DNA of 64,000 bases, from assembly GCF_000377705.1 (NCBI RefSeq), contig NZ_KB898624.1:1-64000 (forward strand), in the 5' to 3' direction. This DNA comes from Salsuginibacillus kocurii DSM 18087. GTDB lineage: Bacteria > Bacillota > Bacilli > Bacillales > Marinococcaceae. Below are positions 8,516 through 16,568 of this stretch, piece by piece (the stretch's first letter is position 1; every line of letters starts with the position of its first letter). The notes under the pieces were generated by a model. That model had not been told where the DNA came from. It worked only from the letters and a program-made list of their open reading frames with translations, and made no database searches. The position numbers and the translations under genes are program-made.

Positions 8516-9712
8516 ATGAAACGCTACCCGTATGAACGCATTTTTCTCGTTGTCATGGATTCAGTGGGAATTGGCGAAGCCAAAGATGCTGAAGCTTATG
8601 GTGATAAAGGAGCGGATACGTTAGGTCATATTGCTGAGCATGTCGGAGGCCTGCATTTGCCAACGCTAGAACGTCTCGGGCTTGGCTGGATAAAGCAAGC
8701 GCCCGGCATTGAGAAAGTTGGCAAACCTGAAGCTTATACAGGTATTATGCATGAAAAATCGAGAAGTAAAGATACGATGACAGGCCACTGGGAGTTAATG
8801 GGCCTTTATATTGACGAGCCATTTCGGACGTTCCCAGATGGCTTCCCAGATGAACTCATTAACAAGCTGGAAGAAATTTCAGGCCGTTCGATTATTGGCA
8901 ACAAAGTAGCTTCCGGAACAGAAATCATTGAGGAATTGGGCGAACAGCATATGAAAGATGGAAGCTTGATTGTGTATACCTCTGCAGACTCTGTTCTACA
9001 AATTGCTGCCCATGAAGAGGTCGTACCAATAGCTGAACTGCATGATATTTGTGAAAAAGCACGAGCCTTAACGTATGAAGCCCCTTATATGATCGGTAGA
9101 GTAATTGCCAGGCCTTTTGTAGGAAGTGGAGCAGGTCAATTTGAGCGGACTGCGAACCGTCATGACTATGCACTTAAGCCGTTTGGCCGTACGGTTATGA
9201 ATGATTTAGAAGATGAAGGCTTTGATTCCTTGGCCATTGGAAAAATTACTGACATATATGATGGCGAAGGGGTGACTAATGCGATACGCACTTCCTCCAA
9301 TAAAGATGGAATGGACAAGCTTTTAGAAACCGTAAAACATTCTTTTACCGGCCTCAGTTTCCTTAATCTTGTCGATTTCGATGCGAAATTCGGGCACCGT
9401 CGCGACCCGGAAGGCTATGCAAAAGCACTAGAAGAATTCGATCAGCAGCTGCCAAGTGTACTTGAAGAGCTTAACGATGATGACTTGCTTCTTATTACGG
9501 CTGATCACGGGAATGACCCTCTTCACCATGGTACTGACCATACGCGTGAAATTGTTCCGTTGTTAGCTTATTCGCCTGGCCATGAGCAAGGAGGAGTAAT
9601 AGGAGAACGAGAGACCTTCGCAGATGTGGGGGCCACAATTGCCGACAATTTTAGACTAAGTGCTCCAGCAAATGGAACAAGTTTCTTGTCAGAAATCAGA
9701 AATCAAGGGTAA
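8516..9712 (+). CDS. deoB: Phosphopentomutase
   Basis: It interconverts (deoxy)ribose 1-phosphate and 5-phosphate, linking nucleoside phosphorolysis to central metabolism; it is called drm in Bacillus. Alkaline-phosphatase superfamily metal ligands are visible: [10 protein letters not shown] at the N-terminus, DTMTGHWE carrying the phosphorylated Thr, [14 protein letters not shown], and [17 protein letters not shown] near the C-terminus. The protein is 398 residues, as usual. ATG 8516 is favoured over 8507 by the spacing from AAAGGA. It is the first gene of the drm-pup-pup2-pdp salvage operon. Confidence 0.95.
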   Translation: MKRYPYERIFLVVMDSVGIGEAKDAEAYGDKGADTLGHIAEHVGGLHLPTLERLGLGWIKQAPGIEKVGKPEAYTGIMHEKSRSKDTMTGHWELMGLYIDEPFRTFPDGFPDELINKLEEISGRSIIGNKVASGTEIIEELGEQHMKDGSLIVYTSADSVLQIAAHEEVVPIAELHDICEKARALTYEAPYMIGRVIARPFVGSGAGQFERTANRHDYALKPFGRTVMNDLEDEGFDSLAIGKITDIYDGEGVTNAIRTSSNKDGMDKLLETVKHSFTGLSFLNLVDFDAKFGHRRDPEGYAKALEEFDQQLPSVLEELNDDDLLLITADHGNDPLHHGTDHTREIVPLLAYSPGHEQGGVIGERETFADVGATIADNFRLSAPANGTSFLSEIRNQG

Positions 9713-9726
9713 AGGAGGCGGTTGCA

Positions 9727-10539
9727 GTGACAACGTCTTTACAGGAAGCAGTTACTGTTATCCAGGATAAATTAACAGATCAGCCCTCGCTCGGCTTAAT
9801 TCTGGGCTCAGGTCTTGGTATCTTAGCAGATGAAATAGAAGACCCGATCTATATTCAGTATAAAGATATCCCAGGCTTTTCAACCTCGACTGTAGCTGGC
9901 CATAAAGGCCAGCTTGTCTTTGGGACATTAGAAGGGAAAACAGTGATCGCTATGCAGGGCCGTTTTCATTATTACGAAGGCTACAGCATGCAAAAAGTGA
10001 CCTTCCCGGTCCGGGTGATGGCGGCTCTTGGCATTGAAAAGCTTATTGTTACGAACGCTGCTGGCGGGATTAATGAAGCTTTTCAGGCTGGAGATCTAAT
10101 GATTATTGAAGACCATATTAACTTTATGAACGACAATCCATTGATTGGACCGAATGATGAACAGTTAGGCCCTCGTTTTCCAGATATGTCCAGTGCATAT
10201 GATCAAGAGTTGCAAACTGTAGCTGAACAGGCTGGCAAGAAGCTAGAGCTTTCTCTACAAAAAGGTGTATATGTTGGAAATACAGGACCAGCATATGAAA
10301 CCCCGGCCGAAGTAAAAATGCTGCGGGAACTAGGTGGAGACGCGGTTGGCATGTCCACCGTACCTGAAGTGGTAGTGGCTAATCATATGGGACTTCAAGT
10401 CCTCGGTTTATCCTGTATTTCAAACTTGGCGGCAGGTATACTAGATCAACCGCTTAGTCACGATGAAGTTATAGAGACAACCGAACGAGTAAAAGTAGAT
10501 TTTCTACGTTTGATGAAAACAATTATTCAAGAACTGTGA
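9727..10539 (+). CDS. punA: Purine nucleoside phosphorylase (trimeric, 6-oxopurine type)
   Basis: It cleaves inosine and guanosine (and deoxy forms) with phosphate. It is of the trimeric PNP family: LILGSGLG phosphate loop at about 23-30, GHKGQL, QGRFHYYEGY and VGMSTVPEV. The base-recognition Glu is present in GPAYETPAE (Glu191) and the Asn in CISNLAAG (Asn233), as in guanosine/inosine-specific enzymes. GTG start with AAAGGAGG eight bases upstream. It corresponds to pupG of B. subtilis. It is followed after 13 bases by a paralogue that differs at exactly these two residues. Confidence 0.94.
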   Translation: MTTSLQEAVTVIQDKLTDQPSLGLILGSGLGILADEIEDPIYIQYKDIPGFSTSTVAGHKGQLVFGTLEGKTVIAMQGRFHYYEGYSMQKVTFPVRVMAALGIEKLIVTNAAGGINEAFQAGDLMIIEDHINFMNDNPLIGPNDEQLGPRFPDMSSAYDQELQTVAEQAGKKLELSLQKGVYVGNTGPAYETPAEVKMLRELGGDAVGMSTVPEVVVANHMGLQVLGLSCISNLAAGILDQPLSHDEVIETTERVKVDFLRLMKTIIQEL

Positions 10540-10552
10540 ACGGAGGAGAAAC

Positions 10553-11374
10553 ATGGATCATTTACATTCAAAAGTTAAAGAAGCAGCTTCATCTTTACAA
10601 GATAAACTAGAGCAAAAACCTGAAATTGGTTTAATCTTAGGCTCAGGCCTGGGCGACCTTGCGGAAGAAATTGAAGGCGATGTACGGATCAAGTATGAAA
10701 ACGTTCCTCATTTTCCGGTGTCTACAGTGGAAGGCCATGCCGGCCAGTTAGTAACCGGCTCATTGCAAGGAAAACAAGTCATTGCGATGCAAGGGCGTTT
10801 CCACTTTTATGAAGGCTATTCAATGCAAGATGTTACATTCCCAGTCCGGGTAATGAAAGAACTAGGGGTAAGTAAGCTGATCGTAACTAATGCTTGTGGT
10901 GGTATGAACCCTTCCTTTAATCCTGGAGATTTAATGGTCATAACTGATCATTTAAATATGACTGGAGCTAACCCGCTTATTGGCCCAAATGATGAAGAGC
11001 TAGGACCTCGCTTTCCAGATATGAGCCAGGCATATTCTCGACAATTGCAAGACGTAGCCCATGCTGCCGGCAAAAAGCTTGATCTTTCATTACAAGAAGG
11101 TGTGTATGCCGGGATTTCTGGTCCTAATTTTATGTCTGCGGCTGAATTAAAAATGCTGCGAAAATTAGGCGGTGACGTGGTTGGTATGTCTACGGTGCCT
11201 GAAGTAATTGTTGCAAATCATGCCGGCTTGGAAGTGTTAGGAATTTCCTGTGTGACAGATATGGCTGTTGGTGAAGAAATCGAAGGTGTCAGTCATGATG
11301 AAGTAATTGAGGTAGCTACCAAGACGAAGCCTCGTTTCATTCAACTCGTAAAAGAAATTCTGACTGAAATGTAA
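10553..11374 (+). CDS. Second purine nucleoside phosphorylase paralogue, altered base-recognition residues
   Basis: A 273-residue paralogue of the upstream PNP that keeps the phosphate and ribose motifs (LILGSGLGDLAEE, QGRFHFYEGYSM, VGMSTVPEV). The key Glu is replaced by Met in GPNFMSAAE (Met194) and the Asn by Asp in CVTDMAVG (Asp236). In this family Asn at the second position marks 6-oxopurine users, and Asp is found in methylthioadenosine phosphorylases and adenosine-preferring enzymes. I infer a shifted specificity toward 6-aminopurine nucleosides. It probably arose by tandem duplication. ATG follows GGAGG at good spacing; it is in operon with punA and pdp. Confidence 0.9.
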   Translation: MDHLHSKVKEAASSLQDKLEQKPEIGLILGSGLGDLAEEIEGDVRIKYENVPHFPVSTVEGHAGQLVTGSLQGKQVIAMQGRFHFYEGYSMQDVTFPVRVMKELGVSKLIVTNACGGMNPSFNPGDLMVITDHLNMTGANPLIGPNDEELGPRFPDMSQAYSRQLQDVAHAAGKKLDLSLQEGVYAGISGPNFMSAAELKMLRKLGGDVVGMSTVPEVIVANHAGLEVLGISCVTDMAVGEEIEGVSHDEVIEVATKTKPRFIQLVKEILTEM

Positions 11375-11434
11375 AGGTCTTTAGGGCCCATATGTTCTTA
11401 TTAAAAAGTTGTCTAATAGAAAGGAGGATACAAG

Positions 11435-12736
11435 ATGCGAATGGTAGATTTGATTGAAAAAAAACGAGATGGCGCTGCCCTTACAAGTGAAGAAATCAAT
11501 TGGTTTGTAGCAGAATACAGCCAGGATTTAATCCCTGATTATCAAGCCTCTGCATTAGCAATGGCTGTTTATTTTCAAGGGATGAGCCAAGAAGAAGCAG
11601 CTTCTCTTACCTTTGCAATGGCTGAATCGGGTGACCAATTAGATCTTTCCGACATAGCCGGGGTAAAAGTAGATAAACATTCAACCGGCGGGGTCGGGGA
11701 CAAAACCACCTTCGTGCTTGGCCCGCTCGTCGCTGCCCTGGGAGCACCGGTTGCTAAAATGAGCGGACGCGGCCTTGGGCATACAGGGGGAACGATCGAT
11801 AAGCTTGAAGCTTTTTCAGGCTTTGAGACTGAAGTATCACAAGCCGAATTTATACGTTTGGTCAATAAAAATAAACTGGCGGTAGCAGGCCAATCTGGGA
11901 ATTTAACCCCGGCTGACAAAAAACTTTATGCTTTACGGGATGTAACGGCCACTGTAAATTCAATTCCATTAATTGCAAGTTCGGTTATGAGTAAGAAAAT
12001 TGCAGCCGGTGCAGATGCGATCGTATTAGATGTAAAATGTGGCAGTGGGGCATTTATGACTGATGTGGAGTCTGCCAGGGAGCTTGCAGATGCCATGGTC
12101 CGTATTGGTAAATCTCTAGATCGTAATACCATTGCTGTGTTATCAGATATGAATCAGCCACTTGGCCAAATGGTTGGAAATGCGTTAGAAGTTAAAGAAG
12201 CCATTGATATATTAAGTGGGAATGGCCCTGAAGACGTACATGAGTTAAGTGTCACCTTAGCCTCTCATATGGCAGTATTAGCTGGGGTAGCAAAGAACCT
12301 TGATGAAGCGAAGGTAAAAATAGAAGAGGTTATCCAAAACGGTCAAGCACTTGAAGTCATGAAGACTTTTATTGCTGACCAAGGCGGGGATCCTCAAAGT
12401 GTGGATGACCCAGAACGGTTTGCCTCAGCCTCTTACCGCCATCAAGTTGTCTCCACTGAAGGAGGCTGGGTGCAGGGTATGCACGCAGCCAAAATCGGAC
12501 AAGCAGCGATGATGCTAGGGGCAGGAAGAGCTACACTGGAGGATACAATTGATCATGCAGTTGGTATAGAGTTAGTGAAAAAAATTGGCGATCCAGTTGA
12601 GCCAGGAGAACCTGTTGCTATTCTCCATGCCAATAAAGAAGAAACTGCCTCGGTGAAAGAAATGGTCAAGAATGCGTACCAAATTGGAACTGAAGCAGTT
12701 GCTTCTCCTCCATTAATCTATAATGTCATTCAATAG
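11435..12736 (+). CDS. pdp: Pyrimidine-nucleoside phosphorylase
   Basis: It phosphorolyses uridine, deoxyuridine and thymidine to base and pentose 1-phosphate. 433 residues as in Bacillus Pdp. Seen: N-terminal helical domain [18 protein letters not shown], phosphate site [12 protein letters not shown] at about 81-92, signature [18 protein letters not shown], and a C-terminal alpha/beta domain. ATG follows AAGGAGG. Last gene of the salvage operon, ended by a strong terminator. Its product feeds pentose 1-phosphate to DeoB. Confidence 0.95.
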   Translation: MRMVDLIEKKRDGAALTSEEINWFVAEYSQDLIPDYQASALAMAVYFQGMSQEEAASLTFAMAESGDQLDLSDIAGVKVDKHSTGGVGDKTTFVLGPLVAALGAPVAKMSGRGLGHTGGTIDKLEAFSGFETEVSQAEFIRLVNKNKLAVAGQSGNLTPADKKLYALRDVTATVNSIPLIASSVMSKKIAAGADAIVLDVKCGSGAFMTDVESARELADAMVRIGKSLDRNTIAVLSDMNQPLGQMVGNALEVKEAIDILSGNGPEDVHELSVTLASHMAVLAGVAKNLDEAKVKIEEVIQNGQALEVMKTFIADQGGDPQSVDDPERFASASYRHQVVSTEGGWVQGMHAAKIGQAAMMLGAGRATLEDTIDHAVGIELVKKIGDPVEPGEPVAILHANKEETASVKEMVKNAYQIGTEAVASPPLIYNVIQ

Positions 12737-12769
12737 AGGAAATGTTTCCTTATTATTGTAAACTTCGTT

Positions 12770-12808
12770 CAAAAGCACGTAAGTCTTAAAAGACTTGCGT
12801 GCTTTTTG
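12770..12808 (+). terminator. Rho-independent terminator after pdp
   Basis: A long hairpin, AAAAGCACG.AAGTCTT pairing with AAGACTT.CGTGCTTTTT, separates the salvage operon from dacF. Its T-run touches the -35 box of the putative forespore promoter. Confidence 0.92.
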
Positions 12809-12837
12809 TATGGTTTAGGCAAAGCTTGGCGATACTG
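12808..12837 (+). promoter_or_regulatory. Putative sigma-F/sigma-G promoter of dacF
   Basis: GTATG at 12808-12812 (forespore -35 GYATA), a 15-base spacer, then GGCGATACTG at 12828-12837, which fits the sigma-F -10 GGnnAnAnTn at every fixed position. It lies 27 bases before the dacF start. B. subtilis dacF is forespore-expressed. Confidence 0.65.
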
Positions 12838-12863
12838 GTGCTAAAAACTGGAGGTTTACAAAT

Positions 12864-14033
12864 ATGCTTAAGACACTGCTTTCCTTTATTGTATTACTTG
12901 CAAGTATTCTCTCATCAGACTATGCATCGGCAGAGACAGATGAGGTTTCTTATATCTTGATGGAAAAAGATACAGGAATGATCTTAAATGCTGAGAATGA
13001 AGATGAACAGCGGGCTCCCGCTTCAATGACAAAAATGATGACGATGCTGTTACTGATGGAAGCGATTGAAGAGGAAGAAGTTTCGTTTGATGATAAAGTT
13101 ACAACAAGTGAACAAGCCGCTTCTATGGGTGGTTCACAAATTTTTTTGGAACCTGGTGAAGAAATGACTGTTCGCGATCTGTTAAAAGCTATAGCCGTTG
13201 CATCTGGTAATGATGCTTCAGTTGCAATCAGTGAGCATCTAGAAGGCAGTGAAGAGGCCTTTGTGGAAAGAATGAATGAACGCGCCGAGGAATTAGGCAT
13301 GAAGAACACTCATTTTAAAAATTCAAATGGCTTGCCTGCAGATGGTCATTATTCTACGGCAAAGGACCTTGCAATGTTAGCGAGTAAACTGTTGGATCAT
13401 GAAGAGATTACGTCATTCACAAATATTTACGAAGATTATTTGCGCCAGGGAACTGATGACGAGTTTTGGCTCGTAAATACGAACCGGCTTGTCAAAACAT
13501 ATGAAGGAATGGACGGGTTGAAAACAGGATTTACACGTGAATCAATGTATGGTTTAACAGCCACCGCCAAACGTGAAGATATGCGGTTAATTGCTGTAGT
13601 GATGGGTGCTGAGACCCCAAATGACCGCAATGATCAAATCACAGGCTTATTGGATGAAGGATTTGGGGCCTATAAAGTTGAAAATCTATTTGACCGTGGC
13701 CAAGTCATCACATCTTCGCCAGTTGAAAAAGGGATGAAAGAAAATATTCCGGTCAGAACAAGCGATAGAACGAGCCTCTTGCTTCAAAAAGATGAATCTC
13801 GAGAAGGCATAGAAGAAAAGATTCAATTAAAAACCAATCTTGAAGCCCCGATTGAAGAGGGAGAAATTATTGGAGAATTACGTTTAGAACGTGAGGGAGA
13901 AGTGCTCTCAAGTACTGAATTAGAAGCAGCTGAATCTGTTGAAAGTGCCAGCTGGTTGCGTTTATTTGCACGCTCACTGTTAAAACTTGGCGGGAAGTCA
14001 CCATCTGAATCACCAGAACAGCTTGTAGAATAA
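12864..14033 (+). CDS. dacF: D-alanyl-D-alanine carboxypeptidase DacF
   Basis: A forespore-expressed low-molecular-weight penicillin-binding protein that trims D-Ala from peptidoglycan stem peptides and tunes cortex cross-linking. Signal peptide at about 1-24 ending near ASA. Catalytic motifs: SMTK (SxxK, about residue 54), SGND (SxN, about 113) and KTGFT (KTG, about 218), followed by a C-terminal beta domain. ATG follows GGAGG. It heads the dacF-spoIIA region as in B. subtilis, and a good forespore-type promoter lies upstream. The second paralogue in this window is dacB. Confidence 0.93.
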   Translation: MLKTLLSFIVLLASILSSDYASAETDEVSYILMEKDTGMILNAENEDEQRAPASMTKMMTMLLLMEAIEEEEVSFDDKVTTSEQAASMGGSQIFLEPGEEMTVRDLLKAIAVASGNDASVAISEHLEGSEEAFVERMNERAEELGMKNTHFKNSNGLPADGHYSTAKDLAMLASKLLDHEEITSFTNIYEDYLRQGTDDEFWLVNTNRLVKTYEGMDGLKTGFTRESMYGLTATAKREDMRLIAVVMGAETPNDRNDQITGLLDEGFGAYKVENLFDRGQVITSSPVEKGMKENIPVRTSDRTSLLLQKDESREGIEEKIQLKTNLEAPIEEGEIIGELRLEREGEVLSSTELEAAESVESASWLRLFARSLLKLGGKSPSESPEQLVE

Positions 14034-14073
14034 CAAAGAAATAAGGCTAATTATTACTACTTTTGTAAAACGT

Positions 14074-14100
14074 GAAGGGGAAAGGCAGGAACTCTCGAAT
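14074..14100 (+). promoter_or_regulatory. Possible sigma-H promoter of spoIIA operon
   Basis: GAAGGGGAA at 14074-14082 resembles the sigma-H -35 (RnAGGAwww) and CGAAT at 14096-14100 the -10 GAAT core, with about 12-13 bases between. The match is partial; I list it because spoIIA operons are normally sigma-H driven. Confidence 0.3.
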
Positions 14101-14144
14101 CCTAAAGAGGCAAGCTACTGTAAAAAAGGGAGGGTGAGGTTTAC

Positions 14145-14495
14145 GTGGAACTACTATCTGAACTCACTAAGGAAAAAAACGTATTATGTGTTCGGCTGAC
14201 TGGAGAACTCGACCACCATACGGCGTTAGAACTTCGCACTGAACTAGACGAAGCGTTAAAAGATGAAGACGTTCATCATATGTTATTAAACCTTGAAGAT
14301 CTACGGTTTATGGACAGTTCTGGGATTGGCGTGATTTTAGGACGTTATAAAACCATTGCTGCCCGTGAAGGAGAAGTTGTCGTTTGTGCGATTTCGGAAG
14401 AAGTCAATCGTATTTTTGAGATGGCTGGAATGTATAAGGTCTTGCGTTTAGAAGAAGGAGAAAAATCGGCGTTACGCACGTTGGGGGTGGCATAA
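14145..14495 (+). CDS. spoIIAA: Anti-sigma-F factor antagonist SpoIIAA
   Basis: A 116-residue STAS-domain protein. When dephosphorylated by SpoIIE it binds SpoIIAB and frees sigma-F in the forespore. The phosphorylated Ser is in LRFMDSSGIGVILGR at about residues 53-67. GTG start after GGGAGG. The stop is directly followed by the spoIIAB start with no gap, so translation is likely coupled. Confidence 0.95.
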   Translation: MELLSELTKEKNVLCVRLTGELDHHTALELRTELDEALKDEDVHHMLLNLEDLRFMDSSGIGVILGRYKTIAAREGEVVVCAISEEVNRIFEMAGMYKVLRLEEGEKSALRTLGVA

Positions 14496-14936
14496 GTGAA
14501 AAATGAAATGGAATTAAGCATTGCTGCATTGAGCCAGAATGAATCCTTTGCCAGAAGTACAGTGGCCGCTTTTGTTAGCCAAATAGATCCAACCATGGAA
14601 GAGCTAACTGAATTAAAAACAGTGGTTTCTGAAGCAGTAACCAATGCCATAATTCATGGTTATGACGAGAATCCAAATGGCAGAATCTTTATTCAAACAA
14701 GCATTGAAGAAGATGTGGTGACTCTCACAATAACGGACCAAGGGAAAGGGATACCAAACATTCAAACTGCTATGGAACCTCTCTATACATCCAAACCTGA
14801 GCTTGAACGTTCCGGGATGGGCTTTACGATAATGGAGAATTTTATGGATGAAGTCTCAATTCAATCAACCGAAACCACCGGTACCACCGTCTTCTTAAAA
14901 AAGTGGCTCACTAAAAGTACGTTGCCAAGCAATTAG
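14496..14936 (+). CDS. spoIIAB: Anti-sigma-F factor / serine kinase SpoIIAB
   Basis: A GHKL-fold kinase that holds sigma-F inactive and phosphorylates SpoIIAA. 146 residues, as in B. subtilis. ATP-binding boxes are visible: [12 protein letters not shown] (N box), DQGKGIPN (G1) and [16 protein letters not shown] (G2). The GTG start directly follows the spoIIAA stop; the first residues [19 protein letters not shown] match the family. Second gene of the spoIIAA-AB-sigF operon. Confidence 0.96.
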   Translation: MKNEMELSIAALSQNESFARSTVAAFVSQIDPTMEELTELKTVVSEAVTNAIIHGYDENPNGRIFIQTSIEEDVVTLTITDQGKGIPNIQTAMEPLYTSKPELERSGMGFTIMENFMDEVSIQSTETTGTTVFLKKWLTKSTLPSN

Positions 14937-14949
14937 AAGGGGAGATCTT

Positions 14950-15693
14950 ATGAATAACAATACGAAATCACCTCCTTCTCAAGCTAAAGTGAGACAATGG
15001 ATCGAAGAATCACAAGCTGGCAGAACAGAAGCTAGAGAAGCATTAGTACATGCGAATACAAGGTTGGTCTGGTCAGTTGTGCAACGGTTTATCAACCGAG
15101 GATATGACCCTGAAGATTTGTTTCAGATCGGTTGTATTGGGTTAATGAAATCTATAGACAAATTTGACCTTACCTATGAGGTGAAATTTTCTACGTATGC
15201 CGTACCTATGATCATCGGTGAAATCCAGCGCTTTATCCGAGATGATGGCACGATGAAAGTTAGTCGTTCGCTGAAAGAATTAAATCAGCGTGTGCGCAAA
15301 GAAAAAGATGAACAAACAAAAGCGCTCGGACGTGAACCGACGATTAAAGAATTAGCTGAAGCGTTGGATATACCTGCTGAAGACATTGTTTTTGCTAGTG
15401 AAGCTGGCCGCCACTTATCTTCGCTTCATGAAACAGTTTATGAAAATGACGGAGACCCGATTACGTTAATGGATCAGCTCTCAGACCAAGAAGAAGCAAA
15501 GTGGTTTGACCAACTGGCAATCCGAGAAGCTATTCAAAAACTGGAAAAACGAGAGCGTCTTATTGTCTATCTCAGATATTTTCGAGATCAAACCCAGGAT
15601 GAAGTAGCTGAAAGACTGGGAATTTCTCAAGTCCAAGTATCAAGACTTGAAAAGAAAATATTAACTAAAATGAAAACCCGGATGGCCGAATGA
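14950..15693 (+). CDS. sigF: RNA polymerase sporulation sigma factor F
   Basis: The first forespore-specific sigma factor. 247 residues of the sigma-70 family: region 2 with YDPEDLFQIGCIGLMKSIDKF and FSTYAVPMIIGEIQRFIRDD, region 3 around SRSLKEL, and region 4 helix-turn-helix DEVAERLGISQVQVSRLEKK. ATG follows AAGGGGAG at 14937-14944. Third gene of the spoIIA operon. The terminator stem begins inside the last codons. Unlike in B. subtilis, the next genes are spoVAEa-AF, not spoVAA-AB-AC. Confidence 0.96.
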   Translation: MNNNTKSPPSQAKVRQWIEESQAGRTEAREALVHANTRLVWSVVQRFINRGYDPEDLFQIGCIGLMKSIDKFDLTYEVKFSTYAVPMIIGEIQRFIRDDGTMKVSRSLKELNQRVRKEKDEQTKALGREPTIKELAEALDIPAEDIVFASEAGRHLSSLHETVYENDGDPITLMDQLSDQEEAKWFDQLAIREAIQKLEKRERLIVYLRYFRDQTQDEVAERLGISQVQVSRLEKKILTKMKTRMAE

Positions 15694-15713
15694 AGGTCAC
15701 TTCCGGGTTTTTT
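15673..15713 (+). terminator. Rho-independent terminator after sigF
   Basis: AAAACCCGGA pairs with TTCCGGGTTTT, followed by TTTT. The 5' arm lies within the last codons of sigF. Confidence 0.88.
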
Positions 15714-15860
15714 AGTGAGGCGCTTTCCCCGAAGAATCTAAATTCCTTGCCGCAGGCAAGAAGACACCCCGAGGGCAAACAAAGTAACGAACAAGCCGCC
15801 ATTGCCTTGTAAATGTGATGAAAGCGACCGTCTGCAGCAGTTTCCAAGAAGATCATCTTC
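15714..15860. repeat. Degenerate intergenic repeat, copy A (tentative)
   Basis: A non-coding stretch with short pieces (GAAAGCGACCG.CTGCAGCAG, a GAAGA..CCCGAGGGC block) that recur in degraded form at 23117-23240 and 37075-37205. It looks like the 100-150 base intergenic repeats common in Bacillaceae. The match was made by eye and copies are heavily diverged. Confidence 0.35.
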
Positions 15861-15898
15861 TGTTGAAAATGTTCCGGTTATAGCTGATGGAAGTTTCC

Positions 15899-15928
15899 CG
15901 AGTAAATCTCATGTGTTGATGCATGATA
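15899..15928 (+). promoter_or_regulatory. Possible sigma-G promoter of spoVAEa-spoVAF
   Basis: CGAGTA, 17 bases, CATGATA resembles the sigma-G pattern TGAATA / CATACTA (4 of 6 and 5 of 7). It lies 80 bases before the proposed start of spoVAEa, and spoVA genes are sigma-G dependent in B. subtilis. Confidence 0.35.
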
Positions 15929-16007
15929 ATAAGAGAGCACGCACACGCTAACTTTAAAGTGACAACGAGTCAGTTCCAGCTTGTAAAAGAGAAAGGGGGT
16001 CTTCACG

Positions 16008-16568
16008 ATAAATAAGCAGCTGATCTTTGTAACGGATGGTGACTCAAAAGCCATTCAAGCGGTAAAAAATGCAGCGCGCCACCTTCAACTAGGAGTGGTG
16101 GTTTCCAGTCCGCCGTTAGCTAAGATGACCGGCCAGATAAACCGCCAGCCATTTTCTCGCGTTGTTGTATTGTTTGACGATTATGGATCACACGAAATCG
16201 GTGTCGGGGAAGAACTCATGCAACAGTTAAGTGAAGACCCTCGCTATGAAATTATTGGAGCGCTGGCGGTTGCGTCTACAGCACACCAATACGATTGGAC
16301 GCATGTGGATGTTTCTATAGACCGTTTTGGCGAAATCACGCAGTACGGGGTAGATAAAGAAGGATGGACAGAACTTGAAGTTCAGCGCATTAAAGGGGAT
16401 ACAACTTCCGTTTTAGACCAACTATCCATTCCTCTAATCGTTGGCATCGGAGATTTAGGCAAAATGGGGCGACGGGATGACCCAGTCTTTGGCTCCGAGA
16501 TTACATTAAAAGCATTGCAATTCGTTTTGGAACGGGAGGGTATAAGAAGTGAGCAATCAGGAAGATAA
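16008..16568 (+). CDS. spoVAEA: Stage V sporulation protein AEa, apparent ATA start
   Basis: A cytoplasmic-type member of the spoVA set, which moves dipicolinic acid into the forespore; the exact role of AEa is unclear. Conserved blocks are VVVLFDDYGS, ALAVASTAH, VDVSIDRFGE, VDKEG and LIVGIGDLGKMGRRDDP. The nearest standard start codon in frame (GTG 16095) would remove the conserved N-terminal strand QLIFVTDGDSKA. Reading back, the frame is open to a stop at 15984 with no ATG, GTG or TTG, but ATA at 16008 lies eight bases after AAAGGGGG. I place the start there (186 residues). A sequence error changing ATG to ATA is the alternative. It overlaps spoVAF by 20 bases. Confidence 0.85.
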   Translation: MNKQLIFVTDGDSKAIQAVKNAARHLQLGVVVSSPPLAKMTGQINRQPFSRVVVLFDDYGSHEIGVGEELMQQLSEDPRYEIIGALAVASTAHQYDWTHVDVSIDRFGEITQYGVDKEGWTELEVQRIKGDTTSVLDQLSIPLIVGIGDLGKMGRRDDPVFGSEITLKALQFVLEREGIRSEQSGR

